This document shows, in pieces, positions 53,103 through 63,049 of a stretch of DNA of 64,000 bases (the stretch's first letter is position 1; the number at the start of each line of letters is the position of its first letter). The notes under the pieces are model-generated. The model did no database searches. It was not told where the DNA came from and saw only the letters and a program-made list of their open reading frames with translations. Source of the stretch: Mariniflexile sp044335535 (GTDB taxonomy: Bacteria > Bacteroidota > Bacteroidia > Flavobacteriales > Flavobacteriaceae); NCBI RefSeq assembly GCF_044335535.1, contig NZ_JBIQVZ010000002.1, positions 558,001-622,000 of the forward strand. Reading direction: 5' to 3'. The position numbers and the translations under genes were made by a program.

Positions 53103-54584
53103 TTATCTTGGATTTTGTGATAATTCAGGATTTCTTTCCATTACATTATAAGGAATTGGCAATGCATAAAGTAAATCACCTGGTGCAAGAGAGTAAGTCA
53201 TTGAATTACCATCTGCATCAATAAAAGTATGATCAACACCTAGATTTAAACGCTTTATATCTCCCCATCTCAAACCTTCTTCTAAACATAATTCACGTTT
53301 TCTCTCTTCCAAACAAAAATCTAAAAGTGTTTGTCCATCTGTAATATCTATAGCAACATAAGAATTTGTATCATAACGAGTTTCACGCAGAGTATTTAAA
53401 TCCGCTAGTGCTTTTAATCTATAATCGTCCATTCCTGTTTCAAGAAACAAACGGCAGTATGCCTCTGCTCTATTAAGATAAACTTCTGCATTTCTAATAC
53501 CCCTATCACCATAATTAAGGGTGTTACGACCTATTTTATTACTCACAAAATTATACGGAGCACCATTATCTGTACCTTTTACGAAATAAGCCTCAGATCT
53601 TAAATCTTCTGTATCATATAAAGACGTTAAAAAAGGTGACACGGTATATGGTGGTTTACTGTTTGCTATTGGAAAGATTGGCCAATAACTTGCAAACCTA
53701 ATTGATGAGGTTCCGTAAACCCATAAAGGTTCATTACTAATATCAATATCATAAACTCCTTTACTATGGAATGTTGTTTTGAATGAATTTAAATAAGTTA
53801 AGGAAGGTTTATTTGAAATCACATCATTACTATAGTCGATGATACTCTGTAAGTCTTCTTTACTGTTTTTATAAATATAAAAACGAGTTAACATAGCCTC
53901 GGCTGCCAAGTATCCAACTCGAAATGGACTAGGTGCAGTATAATTGTCTTTTAATAAAGTTACCGATGCTTTTAAATCTGCTTCAATTTGATCAAAGGTT
54001 TCTTTTAAAGTAGAACGCTTAGGATAAATATCTTGAACATTCATTGTTAATACTAAAGGCACACCTAAAGCTTCATTAGGATTTATTTGATTAACGGAGT
54101 AAGGCTGACAATAGACTGAGGCAAGCTTAAGATAATAATAGCCACGTAAAAACAATACCTGTCCTTTCAATGCATTAATTTCTTCCTCTGTAGCAATAAT
54201 GTTTTCTAAATAATCTAATACTACATTACAACCTTTAATTTTTTGATAATAGAATAACCATGAATTAGCATCACTTGGGATTGTGTAGCCCCCATCAAAC
54301 ATTGCCGAAGTATAAGTAAACATTGGCATTCCATTTTCAAAATTGGTTTTGTAATTTTCTGATGTTAGTCCATTAGATACCATTTCGTCAGTCAATAAAT
54401 TCAGATAAATATCACTGGAAGACAAATATGGATAAGCTTCATTATACATGACTGCTGATATATCTTCAAGTGTTTTAGGAATAATTTCATCTTGACTGTT
54501 CTCCTCTAGAAAATCAGAACATGCTGTTAAAAGCAAAGCTGAAATACTAAATAATACAACTATATTTAATTTTAAGAATCTCAT
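53103..54584 (-). CDS. SusD/RagB-family surface lipoprotein
   Basis: A 493-residue lipoprotein (lipobox LLTAC, Cys22, then SDFLEENSQDEIIPKT). It shows the typical SusD helices (GQVLFLRGYYYLKLASVYCQ) and C-terminal signature (VYLNRAEAYCRL, LDFCLEERKRELCLEEGLRW). RagB-type proteins close over the RagA/SusC channel. Together with the STN-containing SusC upstream (12 bp apart) and the secreted peptidases downstream, a peptide-binding role is more likely than a glycan one. This is inference from neighbours. Confidence 0.92.
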   Translation of the reverse strand: MRFLKLNIVVLFSISALLLTACSDFLEENSQDEIIPKTLEDISAVMYNEAYPYLSSSDIYLNLLTDEMVSNGLTSENYKTNFENGMPMFTYTSAMFDGGYTIPSDANSWLFYYQKIKGCNVVLDYLENIIATEEEINALKGQVLFLRGYYYLKLASVYCQPYSVNQINPNEALGVPLVLTMNVQDIYPKRSTLKETFDQIEADLKASVTLLKDNYTAPSPFRVGYLAAEAMLTRFYIYKNSKEDLQSIIDYSNDVISNKPSLTYLNSFKTTFHSKGVYDIDISNEPLWVYGTSSIRFASYWPIFPIANSKPPYTVSPFLTSLYDTEDLRSEAYFVKGTDNGAPYNFVSNKIGRNTLNYGDRGIRNAEVYLNRAEAYCRLFLETGMDDYRLKALADLNTLRETRYDTNSYVAIDITDGQTLLDFCLEERKRELCLEEGLRWGDIKRLNLGVDHTFIDADGNSMTYSLAPGDLLYALPIPYNVMERNPELSQNPR

Positions 54585-54596
54585 TTTTTTTCAAAT

Positions 54597-57500
54597 TTAG
54601 AATGCAACATTTATATTAAAAGTGTAAGAGCGTGTACGTGGCTGATTACCTCTAGCCACCTCTGGATCTCTTCCACGAAAATCTTTACTTACAATTGAAA
54701 ATACATTTGAAGCACTTAACCCCACATTTAAAGATTTGCATTTTAACTTTTCACAAAAACTACTAGAAAAATTATAACTTGCATTCAATGCATTTAATCT
54801 TAAACTTGATGCATCAACAACTCTATCAGTACTATAATTATACATTTGGTATAAAGGCACGTATGTTTGAGTTTCACCAGGCAAAAGAATTGGATTAGTT
54901 GCTGCATCCTGATCAGGTAACCCTGGTAATAAAGCAGTGGTATTATCAGGAGTCCATCTACCATTTAATTCTGATGATAAGTTTTCATATTCACTAGGTA
55001 AAATAGCCGTTGGATATGCTGACTTTAAGAATTTCTTACCTCCCAACTGAAGGTAAAAGTTAGCTGATACGCTAAATTGTTTGTATCTAATTGTATTACC
55101 TAACCCTGCTGTGAAATCAGGATCAGCTTTTCCAACATGTACTAAGTAAGCTGTTGGATCTTCATCTGGAGATGCCCCATCCTCTACTGATAAGTCAATT
55201 ATTGGTCGTCCAGTTGCAGGGTCAACACCATCAAATTTAAATGCCCAAAAAGAAGATAGCGAATAGCCTTCTTTTAATAAAGTTCCTTGTATAGCTGATT
55301 GCCAACCATTATTTTGAGTTCCAACTTTGGTTACTTCATTAAAATTTTTGGCCGTATTCATTGTAACAGACCAGTTGAAATTTTGAGTACGTACAGGAGT
55401 AAATCCTACAGCCAACTCATACCCTTTATTTCTCAAACTACCTCCATTTACCGGCATAATATCGATACCATATTCTGCAGGTAAACTAAGAGGTGTGATT
55501 ATATCTTTACCATTTTTCACATAGTAATCACCCGTAATGAAGATTTTGTTTTGAAACAAGCTCATATCAAAACCTAAGTTATATGTCGTTGTTTGTTCCC
55601 AACGCAAATCTTCATAAGGTAAATTTTTAATTTGAAGAAGATATTCTCCTGTATTTACATCATAAATCCTAGCTGAAGCAGTTGTGTTTGGAATTTGAAC
55701 AATCAAACTAGGACTAAAGTTTACAGCCATATTACGTTGATATCCAAAAGTACTTCTTACACTTAAATTATTTATCCAATCAATATCTTTAATAAAATCC
55801 TCATTACCAGCATTCCATCTTAAACCACCTGCCCAAACAGGATTAAACTTCTCATTTGGAAATTGACCAAAGCGATTTGAAGCATCACCCCTTACACTAA
55901 AATTAAATACATAACGATTGTCATAAGTATAATTTAGAGTCAAATAGTATCCTACAGTATTGGTTTTTCTATCTGTAATTGAATTTCCAAATTTATTACT
56001 GTCTGTAGTACCTGAATATAAAGAATTTGCAAGAACAGTAGTCCCAGAAGTAATTGTTGGAGGTACTAATGCAAATGATCTTCCTCTATTGTGTAAATAA
56101 CCATATGCAGTTGATCTATATCCATCAAATTTTAAACTCTGAGATTCAACTCCAAGCATTGCAGAAAAATAATGAACCTTATTAAAAATCTTACTATAAC
56201 TTAAATTAGTTCGTAAATTCCAATTAGTAGATTGGTTATTATCTGAATTAAAAACACCTCCTATAGGTAACTTAGACTGTTTGTATAAAGGATTACTAGA
56301 ACTTATACTAGCATATTCATACCCTCTAATTTTGGTAATTAAATTTGTTGTTTCAGTTGCATAAGAATTACCCATTGTTGAAGAAATGTTATAACTACCT
56401 AGAACATTCAATTTCAATTCAGGTAAAATACTATAAACAATATTTAAATTAGAATTAAGTGTTTGAACTGTATTGGAATTACCAGATTCATTTCTTTCAT
56501 TTATATAATTGTATAGATATCCATTGGATACATCTTTGTAATAAAATAAACTTCCATCCTCATTATATGCAGGAATTACACGATTTATTTTTGTTGCATA
56601 TTCATAAGGTCTAACCAAATAAAAACCATCTGTTTTCGATTTACTACCACTCAAACGAAAATTAACAGAGAATTTATCATTCAATTGGGTATTTATACCT
56701 AAAGAGGCATTTAATGAATTACTATTATTGCCAATAGCAGTACCTTGATTCTCACTATATCCTATTGATGAATAAAACCTTGTTTTCTTTGTGCCTCCAC
56801 TAAAACCAATATGATGTGATTGACTAAAAGGATGACGATATAGAATATTAAACCAATCCGTATTAACACTTTCCATTTGTGCAACCCTACTATTAAATTC
56901 ATCATAGGATATCTCACCAAATAAATATTTATTTAAAGCCCCTGCATACCCAATATCATTATTGGTTTGATTTGCTATTAAACCTCTCTCAAAAACTTCT
57001 CTAGAAACCCCTACTCGTTCCCTTGAGTTCATTAATTCTAACTTATCATAAGTTACTTTTTCTCCAAAATTAAAGTTTGTAGAGTAGCTAACCGATAAAG
57101 GCCCTTCCTTCCCCTGCTTTGTCCTAATAACAATAACACCATTTGCAGCTCTAACTCCATAGATAGCTGTTGCTGAAGCATCCTTTAACACAGTAATATC
57201 TTCAATATCATTTGGATTCAACCATGAAATAGAATTTCCTACGTAGTTTCTAATAAAATCAAAATTGTTCTCGGTAACTCCTCCATTACTATCAAATGTT
57301 TGTGTATTAAAAGGAAGAGGGTCTTCCTGAATAATTCCGTCAACAACCCAAATAGGCTCCTGATTCCCTAAAAAAGTAGAAGTTCCTCGAACCCTTGATT
57401 TTTGACGAACACCTACCTCCCCTGTAACGTTTGTAACATTTAAACCTGCTACTTTTCCTTGCAGCATTTGCTCAATAGTACTAACCCCGTTTATATTTAA

Positions 57501-58238
57501 ATCTTTGTGGGATACACGAGTTACAGCCCCTGCAACTCTCTGCTTTTGAATATTTTGATACCCTGTTACTACAATATCATTTAGTTCTTCTAACTTTTCT
57601 TTTAAAGTAATCGAATACTCGAATTTATTTTCAGAGATTAATTCATAATAATTTTCATAGCCAATTCCGTGAGCCACCAAATAATAGCCAACTTCTGTCT
57701 TTAACGAGAAGCTTCCATCAAAATCAGTAGATGTTCCTCTTACTAAAAATCCTTTATTAATTGTTTCATCTTGAGGCTTAAGCTTTGACACATATACTGT
57801 TATTCCTGGCAATGGTAAACCATTGACATCGGTAATTTTTCCCTTTATAATAATTTCTTGTAAGGGCTTTTCTATTTTGTTTACAACAATAGTGTTGTTA
57901 GCCTCCAGTAAATAACTAAAATTACCTGAATTTAAAGTTAATGATAATAAATCATTAGCGTTGATTACTCCTTTTTTTAAATGAACTTTAGGGTAAGTTT
58001 TAAATAATTCAGACTGGTAAATGAACGTGTAATCCGTTTGGCTCATTATGAGTTCAAAAACTTCGTCTATTGTTACTTCTTTATCCATATCCACCTTAAT
58101 TTTTGTGTTTTGTGCAAACACAACTTCAGGATTCAAACTAAAAACCGAAGTACATAATAAGAAAATGAGTATCTTCATAGCATTTTGAAGCTGCCTTTTT
58201 CTAAAACAGAAAAAAGCATTAGTTAAAATAATTTCCAT
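54597..58238 (-). CDS. SusC/RagA TonB-dependent transporter with STN domain
   Basis: 1213 residues. The extended start MEIILTNAFFCFRKR precedes the signal peptide (ending FAQ). An STN domain at about 50-120 (DEVFELIMSQTDYTFIYQSE) is the part that talks to a FecR anti-sigma factor. Next come a carboxypeptidase-regulatory-like domain (GKITDVNGLPLPGITVYVSK), the plug with KDASATAIYGVRAANGV, and a 22-strand barrel ending in Phe. It transports large substrates with TonB energy. It lies 107 bp after fecR and 12 bp before SusD. The STN plus adjacent FecR and sigma factor indicate transport-coupled induction. Confidence 0.95.
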   Translation of the reverse strand: MEIILTNAFFCFRKRQLQNAMKILIFLLCTSVFSLNPEVVFAQNTKIKVDMDKEVTIDEVFELIMSQTDYTFIYQSELFKTYPKVHLKKGVINANDLLSLTLNSGNFSYLLEANNTIVVNKIEKPLQEIIIKGKITDVNGLPLPGITVYVSKLKPQDETINKGFLVRGTSTDFDGSFSLKTEVGYYLVAHGIGYENYYELISENKFEYSITLKEKLEELNDIVVTGYQNIQKQRVAGAVTRVSHKDLNINGVSTIEQMLQGKVAGLNVTNVTGEVGVRQKSRVRGTSTFLGNQEPIWVVDGIIQEDPLPFNTQTFDSNGGVTENNFDFIRNYVGNSISWLNPNDIEDITVLKDASATAIYGVRAANGVIVIRTKQGKEGPLSVSYSTNFNFGEKVTYDKLELMNSRERVGVSREVFERGLIANQTNNDIGYAGALNKYLFGEISYDEFNSRVAQMESVNTDWFNILYRHPFSQSHHIGFSGGTKKTRFYSSIGYSENQGTAIGNNSNSLNASLGINTQLNDKFSVNFRLSGSKSKTDGFYLVRPYEYATKINRVIPAYNEDGSLFYYKDVSNGYLYNYINERNESGNSNTVQTLNSNLNIVYSILPELKLNVLGSYNISSTMGNSYATETTNLITKIRGYEYASISSSNPLYKQSKLPIGGVFNSDNNQSTNWNLRTNLSYSKIFNKVHYFSAMLGVESQSLKFDGYRSTAYGYLHNRGRSFALVPPTITSGTTVLANSLYSGTTDSNKFGNSITDRKTNTVGYYLTLNYTYDNRYVFNFSVRGDASNRFGQFPNEKFNPVWAGGLRWNAGNEDFIKDIDWINNLSVRSTFGYQRNMAVNFSPSLIVQIPNTTASARIYDVNTGEYLLQIKNLPYEDLRWEQTTTYNLGFDMSLFQNKIFITGDYYVKNGKDIITPLSLPAEYGIDIMPVNGGSLRNKGYELAVGFTPVRTQNFNWSVTMNTAKNFNEVTKVGTQNNGWQSAIQGTLLKEGYSLSSFWAFKFDGVDPATGRPIIDLSVEDGASPDEDPTAYLVHVGKADPDFTAGLGNTIRYKQFSVSANFYLQLGGKKFLKSAYPTAILPSEYENLSSELNGRWTPDNTTALLPGLPDQDAATNPILLPGETQTYVPLYQMYNYSTDRVVDASSLRLNALNASYNFSSSFCEKLKCKSLNVGLSASNVFSIVSKDFRGRDPEVARGNQPRTRSYTFNINVAF

Positions 58239-58345
58239 AAATTTGTTAATTGTTAGTTGTTAGTTAAACATTTTTAATTAATTGATTAATGATTTTCAAG
58301 GGGTAAAGCCTTAATACTTTGGCGAGTCTTGGCTTTATTCCCTTT

Positions 58346-59497
58346 TTATTTTTTTAAAATAATTTTGTTGTTTTTTATTTCATAGGCATTTATAAAATTT
58401 GTGTTTTTTATTAGTGATAGTATTTTTTCAATATTCTGACTTTTACTAATTTGTCCATTAAATAGAATGCCTTTCATGTTGTCATCCTCAAAAATAACGT
58501 CTACATCATACCATCTTGACAACACCTTCATTATCTCTTCTAAAGATTTGTTCTTAAAATTAAATAAGCCATCTCTCCAAGCTATTTCATAGCTTGTTTC
58601 TACTTTTGATACAATTATATTATTTGATCCTTTATTCAAAACGGCCTGTTGACCGGGAACCAGTGTCTCTACATATTCGTTAGAAGAATGAAGTGCTATT
58701 GAACCTTTTAATAGTGTAGTGTATATGCTACCTTCATCTTGATATGCTTTAACATTAAATTCTGTACCCAAGACTTCTATTTCCTGTCCAGCAGAAATAA
58801 CTCTAAATTCAGCTCCTTCATGTTCTTCACTATGAGCAACATCAAAATAAGCTTCTCCATAAAGAAGTTCTACATTTCTAGATTTACCTTCTTCAAAATT
58901 CACAGGATACTTCAATTTGGACTCTGAGTTTAACCATACTTTTGTTCCATCAGAAAGCTTGACAAAAAATTGTCCTCCCCTAGGAACTGTTAAATAATTA
59001 TATACTACTGTATTACTTTTAGTTGAAGTAGAATTTTGGTAAACTAATTCTTTCTCACTTCCTCTAGCAAAGTCTGATTCATAGCCACTACCTTCCTCCA
59101 AAGAAATTTGAATCCCATCTTCTAATGTTAAAATGGCTTTGTTTGATCCGGGAACTATCGCATGTTCTACAATAATATGATCCTCTCTATTATTTGAATT
59201 TAAAGTTTTAATAAAAATTCCATAACATATAAATAGTAACACACATGATGCTACAGCTAACTTATAAACCTTAAGAGGAATAAGCTTAAAAATGTTTTTC
59301 TTGTTTGCTCTATATTCTTCAATAACATTATCAAATTCCATCCCTTTAAAGGATTCATTAGCCTTAAGCATATAATTTATTCTTAAGTATTCTTTAAATT
59401 TTAGTTTGTTATCATCTTCTTTCAACCATTCTTCCAATTTATAACACTCTTCATCAGTGGCCTCGTTATTGATAAATTTTGTAATTATTCTTTTCAT
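58346..59497 (-). CDS. FecR-family anti-sigma factor
   Basis: 383 residues. N-terminal cytoplasmic anti-sigma region (FINNEATDEECYKLEEWLKE), one membrane helix near 77-95 (LAVASCVLLFICYGIFI), then the periplasmic FecR domain (LTVPRGGQFFVKLSDGTKVW, VELLYGEAYFDVAHSE). A C-terminal DUF4974-type STN-like end follows (LEEIMKVLSRWYDVDVIFED). It holds the adjacent ECF sigma factor until the STN of SusC signals substrate. It is divergent from the sigma gene across a 135-bp gap, which differs from the usual same-strand order, so the pair must be expressed from opposite promoters. Confidence 0.93.
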   Translation of the reverse strand: MKRIITKFINNEATDEECYKLEEWLKEDDNKLKFKEYLRINYMLKANESFKGMEFDNVIEEYRANKKNIFKLIPLKVYKLAVASCVLLFICYGIFIKTLNSNNREDHIIVEHAIVPGSNKAILTLEDGIQISLEEGSGYESDFARGSEKELVYQNSTSTKSNTVVYNYLTVPRGGQFFVKLSDGTKVWLNSESKLKYPVNFEEGKSRNVELLYGEAYFDVAHSEEHEGAEFRVISAGQEIEVLGTEFNVKAYQDEGSIYTTLLKGSIALHSSNEYVETLVPGQQAVLNKGSNNIIVSKVETSYEIAWRDGLFNFKNKSLEEIMKVLSRWYDVDVIFEDDNMKGILFNGQISKSQNIEKILSLIKNTNFINAYEIKNNKIILKK

Positions 59498-59632
59498 TTT
59501 ATTCTAAAAATTATTCCTTTTTCTTCTTTATAACAATTCAATATATAATTAGAACGGATTAAATTCAAAAAACCACTATTATTTAAATAAATTTATTTCT
59601 TTTGTATTATTATCATCTAAAATCTATTTTCT

Positions 59633-60223
59633 TTGAATAATTCTCTCACAAAAAAAAATATTACTAAAAATTTCGAAAAAGAAAATAGCTTAAGCTTTGA
59701 TAAGATATATACAACTTATTACCAAACATTGTGCATTTTTGCTTGTAGTTATACCAATGACATCCAAAAAGCTGAAGATTTAGTACAAGATGTCCTATTA
59801 AAATTCTGGGAATCTAAATCGTACCTCAATTTTCAAGGAAACCTGAAAAATTATCTTCTGAAATCTGTCTATAATTCTTTTCTTGATTCGATTCGAAAGG
59901 AGCAAACCTTAAACAAAAAATTAGAAGAATTCAGGTATAAACTATTAATGGAAATAGTTGAAGAAGAGAATGATATTTTAAATAAGAAAATAGGACTATT
60001 AAAGAAAGAGATTGATGATCTTCCAGGTAGATGTAAAGAAATTTTTATACTTTGTAAATTTGAAGGGTTAAAGTACAAGCAAATTGCAGAAAAATTGAAT
60101 ATTTCAAAAAATACAGTTGAAAATCAAATTGGCAAAGCTTATAAAATCCTTAGAAGAAATTTAAATAAAAATGATTTTTTAAACTTATTTTTTAGTCTAA
60201 TAAATAGATGTAGCCTTCCCTAA
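59633..60223 (+). CDS. ECF-type RNA polymerase sigma factor
   Basis: 196 residues, sigma-70 family group 4. Region 2 (FDKIYTTYYQTLCIFACSYT, AEDLVQDVLLKFWE) and region 4 with its HTH (LPGRCKEIFILCKFEGLKYK, AEKLNISKNTVENQIGKA) are clear. An in-frame TAA lies 15 bases upstream and no ATG precedes the conserved start, so TTG at 59633 is the likely initiator (MNNSLTKKNITKNF). It is divergent from fecR and convergent with the thioredoxin genes. It is expected to activate the SusCD and protease genes once released by FecR. Confidence 0.9.
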   Translation: MNNSLTKKNITKNFEKENSLSFDKIYTTYYQTLCIFACSYTNDIQKAEDLVQDVLLKFWESKSYLNFQGNLKNYLLKSVYNSFLDSIRKEQTLNKKLEEFRYKLLMEIVEEENDILNKKIGLLKKEIDDLPGRCKEIFILCKFEGLKYKQIAEKLNISKNTVENQIGKAYKILRRNLNKNDFLNLFFSLINRCSLP

Positions 60224-60317
60224 AAGTAAGTTTTGCACTATAATTAAGTGTTTGAGCAAAGCCTCTAAATGAAAGAGAAATACCTAATATAAATGTAAAG
60301 ATTAAAATACGTTTCAT
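60192..60317 (-). CDS. Short secreted peptide or truncated gene, 41 aa
   Basis: An ATG at 60317 begins a clean signal peptide (MKRILIFTFILGISLSF, then RGFAQ) followed by about 19 residues, TLNYSAKLTFREGYIYLLD, and a stop. It overlaps the 3' end of the sigma gene by 32 bp in the opposite direction. It is either a small secreted peptide or the 5' stub of a lost exported protein; the abrupt end favours the stub. Confidence 0.4.
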   Translation of the reverse strand: MKRILIFTFILGISLSFRGFAQTLNYSAKLTFREGYIYLLD

Positions 60318-60405
60318 AAAATTTTATATTAATTAATTGATTGTTTATCTTCTTAAGAATAAATTCTTAACTGTTTGTTGTGTAATTATTTTAGATAGTT
60401 TTAAT

Positions 60406-60437
60406 AAAAGAGGACTGCTTTTAAACAATCCTCTTTT
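60406..60437. terminator. Bidirectional terminator between sigma gene and thioredoxin genes
   Basis: AAAAGAGGA (60406-60414) pairs with TCCTCTTTT (60429-60437) around a 14-nt loop, giving T-rich ends on both strands. It lies between convergent transcripts, about 185 bp after the sigma gene and 170 bp after the thioredoxin operon. Confidence 0.7.
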
Positions 60438-60607
60438 CTCAGTTTTTGCTCAAAATTGAGTGACTAATTCAAATAAACTTTTAAAAGCAAAAAAAATATT
60501 GAAATGTTTATAGATTAATATTTTTATTGCTGATGATTTTTGAAACGATTATTAAAACAAACGTCAATAACCATTCATACCCTAAAATATTAACTAAAAA
60601 GAACAAA

Positions 60608-61537
60608 CTAGTTTTTAAATATTTCGGATAATTTTGTTTGTAAATTTTCTCTCCTAAGGTCTTTAGCCACTATTTTACCATCTGGATCGATTAAAAAATT
60701 TGCAGGAACTGTTACCACACCATAAGCATTAGCAACTGTACTTTCAGAATTAGTTTCATCTAACAAATTTAACCACGGTAAACCATCCTCTGTAACTGCT
60801 TTCATCCAAGAATTTTTGTTTTTATCTAGTGAAATAGAAATTATTTCAAAATTTTTACTCTTAAATTCCTTATAAGCTTTAATTGAATTAGGGTTCTCTG
60901 CTCTACATGGTTTACACCATGATGCCCAAAAATCTACTAAAACATATTTTCCACTAAATTCATTGAGACTGTGCTCTTTATCTTTCGCTTCCTTAAGTGT
61001 AAAGGCACTTGCTTGTTTTGTATTAGCTTCTTCTTGAATTAAAGCAATACTATCATTTGTTGAAAATTTTAAAGCAACCATGGAAGCTACTAAAGAATCA
61101 GCATTAAAGTCTATCGAAAACGCTTCTATTTTTGGAGGTAAACACATAGCATTTGTGCATGCCATATATTGTATAGTAAAATTTAAAGTTGTTTTTTCTT
61201 TTGATTTCAACCTTAAGCTTTGGGTAAAGATGACTCCTTTAGAATAATAAGAACTTTGCTCATGTCCCTTCTCTATGCCTTTTTCTTTGGTTGCATCAAT
61301 TAATTCAATATTGCTATTTTCTTTAAAACTTATTTGAGTTGGCATTGCCAATCCAGCATTAGAGTCTTGTTGCGTATAAATATGCCATGGCGCCTTTACC
61401 ATTGCCTCCATTTTAAGATCGTAAGTAAGCGCACCTATTTTTACAGTATCAATTTTCCATGATACAATTTGATTATTCTGGGCAATTCCTAAAAAAGCCT
61501 TCATAACTATTAATACTAAAAGAAGTATTCGTTTCAT
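60608..61537 (-). CDS. DsbD-alpha-like domain fused to TlpA-type thioredoxin
   Basis: 309 residues with a signal peptide (to IAQ, about 20). Residues about 25-145 resemble the N-terminal DsbD domain, with the Cys pair in YMACTNAMCLPPK. Residues about 165-309 are a TlpA/ResA thioredoxin with DFWASWCKPCRAE and the cis-Pro loop VTVPANFLIDPDG. So the protein can both accept and pass electrons in the periplasm. It is the last gene of the minus-strand thioredoxin operon, 86 bp after the previous one. It may supply reducing power to neighbouring thioredoxins (inference). Confidence 0.88.
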   Translation of the reverse strand: MKRILLLVLIVMKAFLGIAQNNQIVSWKIDTVKIGALTYDLKMEAMVKAPWHIYTQQDSNAGLAMPTQISFKENSNIELIDATKEKGIEKGHEQSSYYSKGVIFTQSLRLKSKEKTTLNFTIQYMACTNAMCLPPKIEAFSIDFNADSLVASMVALKFSTNDSIALIQEEANTKQASAFTLKEAKDKEHSLNEFSGKYVLVDFWASWCKPCRAENPNSIKAYKEFKSKNFEIISISLDKNKNSWMKAVTEDGLPWLNLLDETNSESTVANAYGVVTVPANFLIDPDGKIVAKDLRRENLQTKLSEIFKN

Positions 61538-61623
61538 ATATTATAATATTATAAAATTCATTATATATTGTTACCTGACCTAAATTAAAAAATAGTAGAG
61601 AGTCTATAATATTTACTATTTAA

Positions 61624-63039
61624 TTATGCGCCTTTTCGGGCTAACTCTATCATTTGCGATAATTCTTCGGCCACAACTTCATCTTTACCTTCAAAACCTT
61701 CCAGTTTAAATCGTATTTTCCCTTCTCCATCAATAATAAATTTAGCAGGAATTCCGTTTACGCCAAAGGCCGTAACAGCGGGAGGTACTTTAGTAACTGG
61801 ATCTTTAGTATCCATATATAAATCAAAAGTATAATTGCGTTTGCTTAAAAAATTCTTAGCATCTGTTAAGGGATCTGCTACATTTTCCCATGTATGGATA
61901 AAAAGAAACTTAACATTAGCGTCATTAGCATATCTATCTACGGCCATTTGCATGGCAGGGAAAGATGCCACACACGGACCACACCAGGTCGCCCAAAAAT
62001 CCAAAACAATGGTTTTACCTTTAAAATCTGCCAAAGTTGCCTTTTTCCCATTCACATCTGTTACATAAAAGTTTGGGGCGGGTTCATTAATCAATAATGG
62101 TTTAACTTGGTCTCGTATTTTGGATATAAACCCATTTTGTAATGAGCCTATATAAGTATTTACATCTTTATTAGGGTATAATGTTTTATACGCCATTCTT
62201 ACCTGATCAACATATCTTTTCTCGATCTTACCATCTTTTATCATTTCGGACAAAATTGGCAAGGTTTCCTCATAATTCTTATCAAAAATTGATGATAAGA
62301 AGGCATAATTTTCTACGAGGGTTCTATCTTTATCTTCGATATTATCATAAGCCTCCTTAGTATACATATAAGCCTTCTCATTTTTTCCTGCTTTAAAGAG
62401 AAGTTTACCATACATATTGATGTAATCGTTGTATACAGATTTAGGATCTACTTTAAGCAAATTACTAAGGGCTGTGTTTTCCTTCAATTTTTTCGCGCCT
62501 TCTATTTCTTTAGTGGCAATATCTAAAGCCTGATCAAAATCTATTGGCTCCATTAAATCAATATTCATAGTTATAGCCGCTACTCTATAAACCTGATCTT
62601 CCATTGAATTAATGTATTCCATTACTTTTGTGCCATTAGGTACTTCAGCATAAGCCATGGCTACTAAATTTTTTTCCGAATCTGTATTCACATCGGGATA
62701 CTCATTATGTAAAGATTTGAAATGAGCCTCTATTTCTTCTGGACCACCTTTCACGTCAAGGAATGACATCATTCGTGCCATACTTGCCTGTGTGCTTTGC
62801 GGATATTTCTTATTAAGACGTTTTATTATCGCATTTTTTTTATCATCATCTTTATTGTAATATTCAATCAAAATAAATAAATCTTCAGCCGTTCCATTTT
62901 CCAATCTTCTAATATTTTGATTGAGCTCCTTTTGATTTTTTTCATTTCTTAATGCCTCCAATGTAGCATCTAAGTCAAGTTCTTGTGACATTACACTTAA
63001 CGATGTAAACATTAAGATGAACAAAATTTTATAATTCAT
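61624..63039 (-). CDS. TlpA-family thioredoxin with helical N-terminal domain
   Basis: 471 residues, signal peptide (to MSQ, about 18). A long alpha-helical TPR-like region (about 25-310) precedes a TlpA thioredoxin domain with VLDFWATWCGPCVASFP and the cis-Pro segment GVNGIPAKFIIDGEGKIRFK. It is an exported disulfide reductase. It is 10 bp after the next upstream thioredoxin gene, so co-transcribed. The helical part may select a partner protein. It shares layout with the partial gene at 63050. Confidence 0.9.
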   Translation of the reverse strand: MNYKILFILMFTSLSVMSQELDLDATLEALRNEKNQKELNQNIRRLENGTAEDLFILIEYYNKDDDKKNAIIKRLNKKYPQSTQASMARMMSFLDVKGGPEEIEAHFKSLHNEYPDVNTDSEKNLVAMAYAEVPNGTKVMEYINSMEDQVYRVAAITMNIDLMEPIDFDQALDIATKEIEGAKKLKENTALSNLLKVDPKSVYNDYINMYGKLLFKAGKNEKAYMYTKEAYDNIEDKDRTLVENYAFLSSIFDKNYEETLPILSEMIKDGKIEKRYVDQVRMAYKTLYPNKDVNTYIGSLQNGFISKIRDQVKPLLINEPAPNFYVTDVNGKKATLADFKGKTIVLDFWATWCGPCVASFPAMQMAVDRYANDANVKFLFIHTWENVADPLTDAKNFLSKRNYTFDLYMDTKDPVTKVPPAVTAFGVNGIPAKFIIDGEGKIRFKLEGFEGKDEVVAEELSQMIELARKGA

Positions 63040-63049
63040 GTTTTTACTT

